The translations under genes and the position numbers were made by a program. The notes under the pieces were generated by a model, which ran no database searches, was not told where the DNA came from, and saw nothing but the letters and a program-made list of their open reading frames with translations. DNA of 64,000 bases, from assembly GCA_963807925.1 (NCBI GenBank), contig CAWEDP010000004.1, positions 1-64,000 of the forward strand, given 5' to 3'. Origin of the DNA: CAWEDP01 sp963807925 (GTDB taxonomy: Bacteria; Acidobacteriota; Vicinamibacteria; Vicinamibacterales; CAVVIG01). Within the stretch, counting starts at the first letter, position 1. Each line of letters begins with the position of its first letter. This document shows, piece by piece, positions 26,338-34,681 of the stretch.

Positions 26338-26948
26338 CCGTTGTCGCGCCTCTCGGGCCGCTCCGTCACCTCCGAGGCGCCGCCGCCGGGCAGCGGCGGC
26401 GACTCGCCGCCTTCCGCCTCGCGCGCCAGCAACTCGTCGATCGACCGGTAGCGATAGACGACCTGCGCCCCGTGCTGAAACAGCCCGCCGGTATCCGCCG
26501 TCGGTCCGTACGTGGAGTAGAGCGCCTGGCCCCACAATCGCAGATAGGCGGTCAACTGGCCGCGGTGGTGCGCCGAATGGGTGAGTCGCCTCGTGAGCAC
26601 CCACGCACGCGTCCGGACGACGTCGAAGAATCGCGTCGATGCCTCGAACCAGTCGTCGGACCGCTGGGACAGGATCGCCAGGCGTTCGGCCGAACACCAC
26701 GCGTAGTGCTCGAGAAACGCCAGCCTCGTCTCCTCGGCCGGGAGCGCAGGCCGATCGATGCTGACGTCGAGCATCGTCCGCATCCAGGTCTCCTCGCTGA
26801 TCGACTGGTGCACCATGTGCTCGAGCGGCGAGCGCGCCCGCGCCTCGGGCCGGAAGCGCATGCGCTCATCGGGAATCTGCGACCAGACACTCAGCGTCTT
26901 CAGGCGTTCGGTCTCGTAGGTCGCGATCAGAAACTCGTACCGGCCCAA
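26334..26948 (-). CDS. DinB-family protein
   Basis: This 204-residue protein has a four-helix-bundle DinB fold. A His in EHMVHQSISEETWMR and the pair in LTHSAHHRGQL provide the usual metal-binding triad. DinB-like enzymes act as metal-dependent thiol or glutathione/bacillithiol transferases or are of unknown role. The last 25 residues are Pro/Gly-rich and unlike the fold. The stop overlaps the receptor gene start (26334-26337). It lies 12 bases after the methyltransferase gene, so the three are one operon. Confidence 0.85.
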   Translation of the reverse strand: MGRYEFLIATYETERLKTLSVWSQIPDERMRFRPEARARSPLEHMVHQSISEETWMRTMLDVSIDRPALPAEETRLAFLEHYAWCSAERLAILSQRSDDWFEASTRFFDVVRTRAWVLTRRLTHSAHHRGQLTAYLRLWGQALYSTYGPTADTGGLFQHGAQVVYRYRSIDELLAREAEGGESPPLPGGGASEVTERPERRDNG

Positions 26949-26960
26949 GCCGTCCTCCAG

Positions 26961-27791
26961 TCACCGCTTCGTCCCGCGGGCCAGGACGACGCCCATCGGG
27001 AGCGCGATGCCGTCGATGCCGCGATACCGCTCCGCCTCGTCGACCACCGCGAGGCGGATGGCGTCGAGCGCCTGCGGCGTCTGCGCCTGCAGCGCCGCCG
27101 ACGTGCGGACGCCGCCGTGCAGCGCCGCCTCGAACAGCACCTCGGCCGACGGCAATTGCCACACGATGGGCAGCTTGCGGACGTCGACGTCGACGAATCC
27201 CGCGCCCTCCAGCGCGCGCCGCGATTCGCCCGCGTCGCTGAATCGGAAGAAGGGCGGCCCCTCGGGCAGCCCGACGTCCGTCGTGCCGAACCTCTCCATC
27301 GCGCGCAGCACGAGGCCGAAACCGACCGCATCGTCCGGATTCGCCCAGACGGTAAAGGCGTAGCGGCCGCCCTGTGTCAGCACGCGATGGGCCTCCGCGA
27401 TCGCCGCCTCCGGGCGGGCGAGGTGCAGCAGGCCGAAATTCATGACGACGGCCTCGAAGCGGGCGTCCTCGAAGGCGAGCGCTTCCGCGTCGCCTTCGAG
27501 CGCCTCGATGGCAGGATATCGCCGGCGTACCTCGTTCACCATCGTCGCCGAAAAATCGAGGGCGACCGCCGTCGCGCCGCCTGACGCGGCGGTGGCGGCG
27601 ACATAGCCCGGGCCGCTGGCGACGTCGAGCAGTCGGACGCCCGCGATGGGCGCCACCGCCTCGAGCAGCGGGCCGACGGCCTGCGAGGTGAGCGTGCCGA
27701 ACGTGCTCGCGTAGTGCACGGCCGCGCGCTGCCAGCCGGCGTGCTCGAAGTCGTGAAACGCGCGCGGATCGACCTCCTTCGGCGCCGTCAT
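26961..27791 (-). CDS. Class I SAM-dependent methyltransferase
   Basis: This 276-residue protein carries motif I (VRLLDVASGPGYVA), motif II (ATAVALDFSATMV), an acidic DAEALAFEDARF and post-motif LHLARPEAAIAEAHRVLTQG, as in UbiE/arsenite-type methyltransferases. It is cytosolic. The start is ATG 27791 because upstream codons lack the fold and no Shine-Dalgarno site distinguishes another. It is the first gene of the operon leading to DinB and the TonB-dependent receptor. Substrate unknown; ubiquinone or small-molecule methylation cannot be told apart from sequence. Confidence 0.88.
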   Translation of the reverse strand: MTAPKEVDPRAFHDFEHAGWQRAAVHYASTFGTLTSQAVGPLLEAVAPIAGVRLLDVASGPGYVAATAASGGATAVALDFSATMVNEVRRRYPAIEALEGDAEALAFEDARFEAVVMNFGLLHLARPEAAIAEAHRVLTQGGRYAFTVWANPDDAVGFGLVLRAMERFGTTDVGLPEGPPFFRFSDAGESRRALEGAGFVDVDVRKLPIVWQLPSAEVLFEAALHGGVRTSAALQAQTPQALDAIRLAVVDEAERYRGIDGIALPMGVVLARGTKR

Positions 27792-27921
27792 ACCGGATGG
27801 CCGCCGATTCCCGCCGCGGTCGACTCGCCCGTCATGCCGCTCTCGCCGGATCGTCTCACGATGGCCGCCTGCACGTCCTGCCACCGATGATAGACTCTGC
27901 GCCACCGCAAAGGGAGGGGAC

Positions 27922-28680
27922 GTGAGAGTCTCGCACCTGCTGGCATTCGTGCTGCTGTCGTCCACGCCCGCTGTCGCGCAGTGGGCAAAGGTCCCGCCGC
28001 CCGCCATTCCACGCACGCCGGACGGGAAGCCGGATCTGTCGGCGCCGGCGCCGCGACTGCCCGACGGCAGGCCCGATCTGTCCGGCATCTGGAATCCCCC
28101 GACCGGTTACATCAGGGATCTGGCGAAAGACATGAAGCAGGCGGTTCCGTTTCAGCCCTGGGCGAAGGCGCTCTACGACGAGCGCGCCGCCGGCCTGCAC
28201 TGGAGGGAGGAACCCGACGCCAACTGTCTGCCGCAAGGCGTCCCGAAGGTCCTGGTCGCGCCTGCGCCCTGGCGGATCGTGCAGACGCCCGGCATCGTGT
28301 TCTTCGTCCACGAGGCCTTCAATCTCTGGTGGCAGGCGTTCATGGACGGCCGCGAATTCGTCCCGCACGCCGATGTGACGCCCACCTGGCACGGCTACTC
28401 CACTGCGCGGTGGGACGGCGACACGCTGGTCATCGACAGCCGCGGGTTCAACGGAAAAGTGTGGCTGGATCAGCTCGGAAAACCGTCGACCGAAGCGTTG
28501 CACGTCACCATGCGCCTCCACCGCAAGGATTTCGGGCACCTGGACATTCAGATCACCATCGACGATCCGCAGGCGTACACGCAGCCATGGGGCACGACCG
28601 TCGAGGTCACTCTGCTGCCGAACACCGAGCTGATGGAGTTCATCTGCCTCGAGAACGAGAAGGACTCGCACAACAGGTAG
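27922..28680 (+). CDS. PWA-family secreted protein, third copy
   Basis: This 252-residue secreted protein starts at GTG 27922 after AGGGAGGGG. It has a signal ending in AVAQ and two PDG-P-DLS repeats (PDGKPDLSAP, PDGRPDLSGI), then PFQPWAKALYDER, CLPQGVPK, GYSTARWDGDTLVID, GFNGKVWL, TIDDPQAYTQPW and the terminal FICLENEKD. It matches the C-terminal half of 20861-22006 and the protein at 22418 along its length. The RVIYxDGR motif is altered to WQAFMDGR. No DUF6152 partner is adjacent, but one lies at 31807. Function unknown. Confidence 0.85.
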   Translation: MRVSHLLAFVLLSSTPAVAQWAKVPPPAIPRTPDGKPDLSAPAPRLPDGRPDLSGIWNPPTGYIRDLAKDMKQAVPFQPWAKALYDERAAGLHWREEPDANCLPQGVPKVLVAPAPWRIVQTPGIVFFVHEAFNLWWQAFMDGREFVPHADVTPTWHGYSTARWDGDTLVIDSRGFNGKVWLDQLGKPSTEALHVTMRLHRKDFGHLDIQITIDDPQAYTQPWGTTVEVTLLPNTELMEFICLENEKDSHNR

Positions 28681-28705
28681 CCCCGCCCCAGGAGCCTGGA
28701 TCGCG

Positions 28706-29950
28706 TCATGCGAGGACGCCGAGCGTCTCGAAACGGCCTTTCAGCACGACCTCCGTGTCGTCGAATCCCAGCCACTCTTTGATCATCGTCGCGTAGACGC
28801 GCCGGAAATCGGTCGTCATCTTCATGTTCCCGTCGTCGAGATCGGTCAGGCTCGGTGGCTGACCGTAGAAGCCGCCCTTGACGTGCTGGCCGAACACGAA
28901 CACCGGCGTCGCCGTCCCGTGGTCGGTGCCCAGGCTGCCGTTCTCCTCGACCCGCCGCCCGAATTCCGTGAACATCATCACGGCCACGTCGTCGGCGCGG
29001 CCGATGCGGGCGATGTCCTCGATGAACGCCCGAACGGCGTCCGCCGTGTACATCAGCAGCCGGGCGTGCAGGTCCCCTTGCTGCACGTGCGTGTCGAAAG
29101 CGTTCCCCTGATAAACGACGTAGTACAGGCGGGTCGGCATGCCCGCGTTGATGAGCGCCGCAACACGCTGAAGGCCGCTACCGAACGCGTTGCCGATGCC
29201 GTAGTCCACAGGCGTTCGGTACGACGCTGACGCCTGGCGCACGAGATCGGAGCTGGCGGCAGCGTTCTGCGCCGTCTGGTCGAGGAAATCGAGCGTGGCG
29301 TTCGACGTGGCGCGGACCTCGGCCATCGCGCTGAGCGCCTGCTTCTCGGCCGGGGTCCCCTCGCGGCGGAAGCGCGTCGGATCGTCGAACACGAGGGGCG
29401 AGTGCCTGGCGCTCCGGACGGCCAGCGACTGGGACGTGCCGAGGTTCACCAGCAGGTTGCGTGTCCCTGGATGGTACTCGTCGTCGGCAAGACGTCCGAG
29501 CCAGCCGAGCGGCTCGCCCCCGTTCGGCACGGCGGTGTGCCAGTAGCTCATCGACGAGAAGTGGGACAGGCTGGGGTGGTCGTACCCGCAGCCGTGGACG
29601 ACGGCCATGCGGCCGTCCTTGTAGAGGCGCTCGAAGCCAATCATCGAGGGGTGGAAACCGAACTGGTCGGTGACCTTCAGCACCTCCCGCGCCGCGATGC
29701 CGATCCGGGGCCGGGCGCGATAGTACGCGGAATCGGCGTACGGCACGACGGTGTTGAGACCGTCGTTTCCTCCAGACAGCTCGAGGACGACGAGGATCCG
29801 CTCCGGGTGGCGCTCGATGCCGGTCCCCCGCAGCGCCTGCGCCGCCAACTCGGCCGACGTGCGACCGAGCACGAGCGGCAACGCGGATCCGATGCCGATG
29901 CCGTACAGCCCTTGGGCCAGAAACCGACGCCGCGAGCAGGAACAGTTCAT
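28706..29950 (-). CDS. DUF1501 secreted protein (Tat substrate)
   Basis: This 414-residue protein begins with the twin-arginine signal SRRRFLAQGL and carries the DUF1501 signatures (LELSGGNDGLNTVVPY, HGCGYDHPSLSHFSSMSYW, MFTEFGRRVEENGSLGTDHG). The family has a sulfatase-related alkaline-phosphatase fold. It is exported folded, fitting the tatC gene at 41880. It follows the DUF1800 gene by three bases, and the pair is widespread together, but the function is unresolved. The cysteines at residues 3 and 5 sit before the Tat motif and should be removed with the signal. Confidence 0.9.
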   Translation of the reverse strand: MNCSCSRRRFLAQGLYGIGIGSALPLVLGRTSAELAAQALRGTGIERHPERILVVLELSGGNDGLNTVVPYADSAYYRARPRIGIAAREVLKVTDQFGFHPSMIGFERLYKDGRMAVVHGCGYDHPSLSHFSSMSYWHTAVPNGGEPLGWLGRLADDEYHPGTRNLLVNLGTSQSLAVRSARHSPLVFDDPTRFRREGTPAEKQALSAMAEVRATSNATLDFLDQTAQNAAASSDLVRQASASYRTPVDYGIGNAFGSGLQRVAALINAGMPTRLYYVVYQGNAFDTHVQQGDLHARLLMYTADAVRAFIEDIARIGRADDVAVMMFTEFGRRVEENGSLGTDHGTATPVFVFGQHVKGGFYGQPPSLTDLDDGNMKMTTDFRRVYATMIKEWLGFDDTEVVLKGRFETLGVLA

Positions 29951-29953
29951 GGT

Positions 29954-31759
29954 TCACCCCAACTGGTATTCGGGCGTGCTGAACAGCAGGTACAACAACT
30001 GGCGCAGCGCCGGCTCGAGCGATGCACCCGGCTGAATCGCCGACGTACCCAGCGCGTCGCGGAGGAATTGAATCATCCCGGCGCGCTCCTTGTCCGACGG
30101 GGGCGCGCTCAGGAATCTGCGAATGAAGTGATCCACGACGGCGTCTACCGTGTCGGCATGTGCCGCCGCGACGAGCGCGCTGAGACTGAGGTCCACCGTA
30201 CGCCGTGGAATCGGCTTCGTGCGCTCGAACGCCATCGTGTACCCGCGATAGCTCGCATATCGTGTGTTGAAATCCTCGTCGCGCTCGAGCTGCGCATTCG
30301 ATTCGGCATCGCCCGTGCCGTCCTTCGTCGCCTCGGTGATGTTCATGCCCTTCGCGAGGTTCTCGCCGACCCGCGCGTAGGTGGCGGGCATCATACGGTC
30401 AGGCGCGCGGAAGGCCTTGACGTCCGGAAAGAGCACGTCGCGAAACAGGTTGCCGCGCTGCAGGAGAATCGCCGGCGTAATCCAGGTCCGGCCGCCGGGC
30501 CAGCCGGCGACGTTCGGCGGATCGAACAGCGTCTGGCCCAGGCTTCCCGTCAGCCGGCCGAAATCCGGGATCGTCGGCAGCCCGCGCAGCCCCATCTTCC
30601 GGTACGTCGACACCACGAGCACGACCGGGCTCTTGATCCCGGTCGCGATCGATGCCGGGCTGTAGAAGTCCTTCGACAGGAACATGCGCCTCAGCAGCGG
30701 CTTGATGTGATATCCGTTCGCGCGAAGGGTCTCCCCGAGCTCGGACCTGACCGATGGAGAGACGTCCTCGCGCACGAAGAAGCGGTACAGCTTGGCCGCG
30801 ATGAACTCGGCGGTGACCGGCTGCGCGAGAATGGTGTCGATGATGTCCTCGCCGTCGAGCGGGCCGGTGCGCCCGAGGAAGGTCTTCTCGCCAAAATCGT
30901 GCTGGTCACGGTCGAACCTGAAGACGAGCACGTCATTGGTCCAGCCGGTGAAGGCGCGGGCGGCCTCGCGGACGTCGCGCTCCGAGTAGCGGCCGACGCC
31001 CATCGTGAACAACTCGAGGAGCTCGCGGCCGAAGTTCTCGTTCGGATGCTTCCTGACGTTCTCGCCGTTGTCCAGATACACGAGCATCGCCGGATCCTTC
31101 AGGATCCCGACGAGCAGATCGCGCAGCGTTCCGGACGCGTGCGCGCGAAGCATCTCGTTCTGCCGCAGCATCATCCGGTAGTCGCGGACCTTCGCGTCGC
31201 CGGTTGCGAAGTGCCCGTGCCAGAAGAGCGTGAGCTTCTCTTCGAGCGGGCGCCTGGTGGCGAGCATCCGGTTGGCCCACCACACGCCGAGCCGCTGGGT
31301 TTCGATGCTGTTCGCGCGCAGGCCGTAGAAGAATTTGTCGACGACCGGCTGCAGACGCCGGGGCGACCCGGCGGGCAGGACCGCGACGCCGAGCGCCGTG
31401 CCGTTCTCCCGGGCGATCCGCACCGCCTCGGCACGACTCGGGGGGAACGGATCCATCCCCGGATCCCACACGCCCGACTCGTCGAACCCCTTCAGCGCGC
31501 TGTTGTCGATCGCGTCGTAGTCCACCAGCGAATCGACCGCCCGCGCCGGAGTCATCGCCGCCAGACGCTGAATCTCGTCGGGCGTCGCGCCGAACCCCGC
31601 GCGCTCGACGAGATGCGCGGCGCGCTCGTAGGTCCAGTCGGCAGGCCCGACCGGTGAGAGGTCGTCGGACCAGGAGCCGGGCGCGGCGGCGGCCGCGACC
31701 ACCGCCGCCATCGCCACCGAGCCCGCGATCGACCAGACCCGTACCCATCGGCGTGTCAT
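29954..31759 (-). CDS. DUF1800 secreted protein
   Basis: This 601-residue protein has a signal (VWSIAGSVAMAAVVAAAAAP) and the DUF1800 architecture: AAHLVERAGFGATPDEI near the N terminus, WWANRMLATRRPLEEKLTLF, WHGHFATGDAKV, ENFGRELLELFTMGVGRYSE and PNVAGWPGGRTWI. It is the partner of DUF1501 three bases downstream. The start is ATG 31759, preceded by GGGAGG. DUF1800 proteins are secreted and predicted to be helical; activity unknown. It probably lies on the same transcript as the DUF6152 gene upstream. Confidence 0.9.
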   Translation of the reverse strand: MTRRWVRVWSIAGSVAMAAVVAAAAAPGSWSDDLSPVGPADWTYERAAHLVERAGFGATPDEIQRLAAMTPARAVDSLVDYDAIDNSALKGFDESGVWDPGMDPFPPSRAEAVRIARENGTALGVAVLPAGSPRRLQPVVDKFFYGLRANSIETQRLGVWWANRMLATRRPLEEKLTLFWHGHFATGDAKVRDYRMMLRQNEMLRAHASGTLRDLLVGILKDPAMLVYLDNGENVRKHPNENFGRELLELFTMGVGRYSERDVREAARAFTGWTNDVLVFRFDRDQHDFGEKTFLGRTGPLDGEDIIDTILAQPVTAEFIAAKLYRFFVREDVSPSVRSELGETLRANGYHIKPLLRRMFLSKDFYSPASIATGIKSPVVLVVSTYRKMGLRGLPTIPDFGRLTGSLGQTLFDPPNVAGWPGGRTWITPAILLQRGNLFRDVLFPDVKAFRAPDRMMPATYARVGENLAKGMNITEATKDGTGDAESNAQLERDEDFNTRYASYRGYTMAFERTKPIPRRTVDLSLSALVAAAHADTVDAVVDHFIRRFLSAPPSDKERAGMIQFLRDALGTSAIQPGASLEPALRQLLYLLFSTPEYQLG

Positions 31760-31806
31760 GCAACCTCCCGCATCGGCGCCACGGAGCTGCGGCCGGCGCG
31801 GCCGAA

Positions 31807-32253
31807 TCATTTCGGCGTCGCCACGGGGACCGTGGAGGAATAGCCGGCGCCGCCATCGCCGTCCCAGTCCTTCTCCACCCCGTCACCGCGCGCCGGATCG
31901 CCGTGCATCGGCGTCACGAATCCGAGCAGGCAGCCGTTCGACCCGTCCTTCAACACGTGACAGCGAACCTTGATCGGATCGCCCGGTCTGACGTCCTCGC
32001 GCTTGATGCCCACCTTGGTGAGTCCCGCGGGACCGGTGGCCTCCAGCGCCCACGTGGTCGTCTCGCCCTTCTGGTCCTTGACGTCGAGGTAGATCCAGGA
32101 GTGCGGGACGAGCAGATGCAGCTCCTTGACCGTCCCTTCCATCGTCGTCCACTTCGTGACTTCGTAGCTGCCGTGCGAATGATGCGCCCTGACAGGCACG
32201 GCGAAAAAAGCGGTGCAGACCGCCGCAACGGTCAACCCTCGGACCACCATCAT
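31807..32253 (-). CDS. DUF6152 secreted protein, second free-standing copy
   Basis: This 148-residue protein has a signal ending VRA and the HHSHG motif at its mature N terminus, then MEGTVKELHLLVPHSWIYLD, WALEATGPAGLTKVGIKRED, VRPGDPIKVRCHVLKDGSNG and a terminal extension. Two cysteines differ from the 22029 copy. It follows GAGGAAG at a good spacing. It lies between the secreted gene at 32312 and DUF1800 (29954), 47 bases before the latter's start. Confidence 0.88.
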   Translation of the reverse strand: MMVVRGLTVAAVCTAFFAVPVRAHHSHGSYEVTKWTTMEGTVKELHLLVPHSWIYLDVKDQKGETTTWALEATGPAGLTKVGIKREDVRPGDPIKVRCHVLKDGSNGCLLGFVTPMHGDPARGDGVEKDWDGDGGAGYSSTVPVATPK

Positions 32254-32311
32254 CTTCCTCCTCGTCGCCGGAGCCTCGAATCTCTTGCGCCGGCTCCGGC
32301 GGGCTGCCGCG

Positions 32312-32998
32312 CTATCGATTGACGGCCGGCGGCGGCCCGGCGCGCGGCGGCGGCGGTGCCGGGAACTTCCATCCCTCCGAATATCCTGTCGTGTAATACG
32401 AACGATACCGAATCGGCTTTCCCTCTTCGTCGATCCACATCAGCGACTGCTGAAACAGCAGCGGCGCCGGGGCCCCGCGAGGCACCGTGGCCTCGAGCAC
32501 GTAGAGGCGCGTCCCGTGCCTGTAGATCGACGCGAAGGTGCGCGAGGCGTCGGGGTTCGTCAGTTGGACGCGCTGCCCCTCGACGTTATCGGTGACGGCC
32601 CAGGCGAAGTAGGTGACCTTGGCGTCCCGTTGAAGGAACTTCCACGACGCATACACGATCGAGCCCTGCACGTCGCTGCGCCAGTCGTTCTGGCACAGAT
32701 CGCCGTCCCCGCCCTTCCTCTTGCACTCCTCGACGCGCGCCGCGTGCAGTCTTTCCGTATCCGCGTAATCGACGACGGTGACCGAGTAGCGGGTCGCGCC
32801 GCTCCCGGCACTATAGACACGTGCCGGGAGCGTAACTCCGTATTCGGTGGCGTAGGTCGTGTCCTGGACGGTGGGGTCGGCCGGGAAATTGACGCCGAAG
32901 AGGTCCGCCTTGCTGGCGTACTGGATCCACTCCTGCGCGGAGGCGGGCCGGGACGCACACAGAAGCACGGCCGCCATGACGATTGAACTCCAGCGCAT
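32312..32998 (-). CDS. Secreted protein of unknown function
   Basis: This 228-residue protein has a signal peptide (IVMAAVLLCASRPASAQ) and a domain with WIQYASKADLFGVNFPADP, YSVTVVDYADTE, CKRKGGDGDLCQNDW and a terminal PGPPP-like tail (APPPPRAGPPPAVNR). Two cysteines flank the GGDGDL loop and may pair. I do not recognise a family. It is between the cytochrome and DUF6152 genes and may be in the same transcript, all on the minus strand. Confidence 0.7.
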   Translation of the reverse strand: MRWSSIVMAAVLLCASRPASAQEWIQYASKADLFGVNFPADPTVQDTTYATEYGVTLPARVYSAGSGATRYSVTVVDYADTERLHAARVEECKRKGGDGDLCQNDWRSDVQGSIVYASWKFLQRDAKVTYFAWAVTDNVEGQRVQLTNPDASRTFASIYRHGTRLYVLEATVPRGAPAPLLFQQSLMWIDEEGKPIRYRSYYTTGYSEGWKFPAPPPPRAGPPPAVNR

Positions 32999-33027
32999 GG
33001 TTCATACTCCTCTGGTTGACCCGATCG

Positions 33028-33975
33028 CTACTGACATCGGGCCGCCCCGCTCCCTTCGGGGCCCCCTTTGTCGCGATACACCTTGTGGCAGTTTGCGCAC
33101 GCTTCGTTCAGCTTTTCGCTGATCTCGACGAAGGCCGCAAAGTTCCTGGCCTGCGACGTCCGGCGGGCAAGCTTCCCGACGTCCACGAGAGCCGCGACGT
33201 ACCCCTTCCAATCGGGGCGATCGACCGGCACCGGCCGACCGTTCTGACAGCGACGTCCCGGCGTCAGAAGGAGCGGCGCCGTTTCGGTAATCGCCACGGC
33301 GGCCTGATCGACCGCCAGCCACCCGGGGTACACCGTCGCGCCCCACTCGACGTAGTCGAACGGCGAGGTGGCCAGCGGCTTCTTCGGCTGGACCGCCGGA
33401 TCCTTGATCTGCAGGTTGAAGATGACGTTGGCGTTCGGAAACGCGATGGCTCTCATCAACTCGGCAAGATTGCCTTCGGGAGGTGGGAGGGACGCGCCCC
33501 GGTTGGCTTCCGCGGGCGCTGCCGCCGTCGGAAGCGCCGGGAAGGTGACCTGCGCCAGCGCGGACTCGCTCAGATCGGCTTCTCCGGCCGGGAACCCGCC
33601 GGACTGCACGATGAAGGCGGTCAGGTCGGTCGCCTGCGCGCGCGACAGGCGGCCCGGCTCACCGAAGGGCATCGTCTTTTGAATCTTGTCGACCAGATCC
33701 GCGAGCGGACGAGCACTCCAGGCCGACAGAAAAGCTTCTCCGGCCATCGGAGGTCCGACGGCGCCTTCAAGGGTGGCGCCATGGCAGTCCGCACACTGGT
33801 TCTGGTAGATCTGCTGGCCGCGTAACGCCTGCGCCGCGGAGTAAAGGCCGGCTGAGAGCGGTTGCAGCTGGCCGGCCTGTCCGGTGACGGAGAACATCGC
33901 GGCGAGCGCATAGACGGATGTTGCCGCGCCCATGCCGCGAATCGCTGTCGGGCGCCGCGGATTCGGCCGCACCAT
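33028..33975 (-). CDS. Secreted di-haem cytochrome c
   Basis: This 315-residue protein has a signal near residues 12-34 and two CXXCH haem sites: QNQCADCHGATLEG (CADCH, in a cytochrome c class I domain with a Met in MPFGEPGRL or nearby) and NEACANCHKVYRDKGG (CANCH, as in a C-terminal class II cytochrome c'). It could carry electrons from quinoproteins. GGGAGG precedes ATG 33975. An ATTATA at 34023-34028, TATAAT on this strand, could be the -10 box; the -35 is poor. It heads the minus-strand run 33975 to 28706. Confidence 0.88.
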   Translation of the reverse strand: MVRPNPRRPTAIRGMGAATSVYALAAMFSVTGQAGQLQPLSAGLYSAAQALRGQQIYQNQCADCHGATLEGAVGPPMAGEAFLSAWSARPLADLVDKIQKTMPFGEPGRLSRAQATDLTAFIVQSGGFPAGEADLSESALAQVTFPALPTAAAPAEANRGASLPPPEGNLAELMRAIAFPNANVIFNLQIKDPAVQPKKPLATSPFDYVEWGATVYPGWLAVDQAAVAITETAPLLLTPGRRCQNGRPVPVDRPDWKGYVAALVDVGKLARRTSQARNFAAFVEISEKLNEACANCHKVYRDKGGPEGSGAARCQ

Positions 33976-34177
33976 CTGTCCTCCCGGCTCGCCTCAGGTC
34001 ACGCTGCGCGACGGAGGCGGGGATTATAGCTGGTTTGGCGGGACTCGAGGCAGCCGCCGCACACGAAACCCACCGATTCGATACACTCACACTCGCAACT
34101 GACGGGGTTTGAGTCCTGTAAACTGACAGCTTGCACCCGGACGGGCCCGGCAAGGCTCCCTTCAACGGAGGAAACGC

Positions 34178-34669
34178 GTGAAACGCTCCGCACGGCAGCT
34201 GCTGGCGACGACGGCGATGGTGGCCGGCGTGGTCGCCGCAGCCCTGGCGCAATCCGGCGAGATCCGTCTGACGCCTGGCGAGGTGAAATGGCCGACCGGC
34301 GGGTCGTCGCTCGTTGGCACGTCAGGCGTCTCGGGAATCCAGACGGTCACGCTGAAGGGCGATCCCACCAAACCCGGCGTGTACGCGCTGCTCCTCCGAG
34401 TGGGGCCGAACACGAAAATCGAGGCGCACGCCCATCCCGACGATCGGGTGGCCACGGTCGTGTCGGGTACGTGGTACTTCGGCTACGGCCGGCAGTTCGA
34501 CGAGAAGGCGCTGAAGGCGCTGCCGGCCGGCAGCTTCTACACGGAGCCGCCGGGAGTGAATCATTTCGCGATGACCAGGGGCGAGGGCGTGGTCATTGAA
34601 ATTTCGGGCGCCGGACCCTCCGGCACCACCTACGTCGACCCGCGCAACGATCCGACCAAGAAGAAGTAG
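34178..34669 (+). CDS. Secreted cupin protein
   Basis: This 163-residue protein has a signal ending AAALAQS and a single cupin barrel. The first cupin motif is KIEAHAHPDDRVATVVSGTW and the second is PAGSFYTEPPGVNHF, supplying three His and a Glu or Asp for metal. It lies in the periplasm. GTG 34178 follows GGAGGAAAC by a few bases. The next gene, a permease, starts 12 bases after its stop, so they form one transcript. Substrate unknown. Confidence 0.88.
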   Translation: MKRSARQLLATTAMVAGVVAAALAQSGEIRLTPGEVKWPTGGSSLVGTSGVSGIQTVTLKGDPTKPGVYALLLRVGPNTKIEAHAHPDDRVATVVSGTWYFGYGRQFDEKALKALPAGSFYTEPPGVNHFAMTRGEGVVIEISGAGPSGTTYVDPRNDPTKKK

Positions 34670-34681
34670 GATCCGGGTCCG

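Noticed and set aside
29402..31657. Plus-strand open frame of 751 codons
   Set aside because: It is the antisense shadow of DUF1501 and DUF1800, both of which have strong family motifs.
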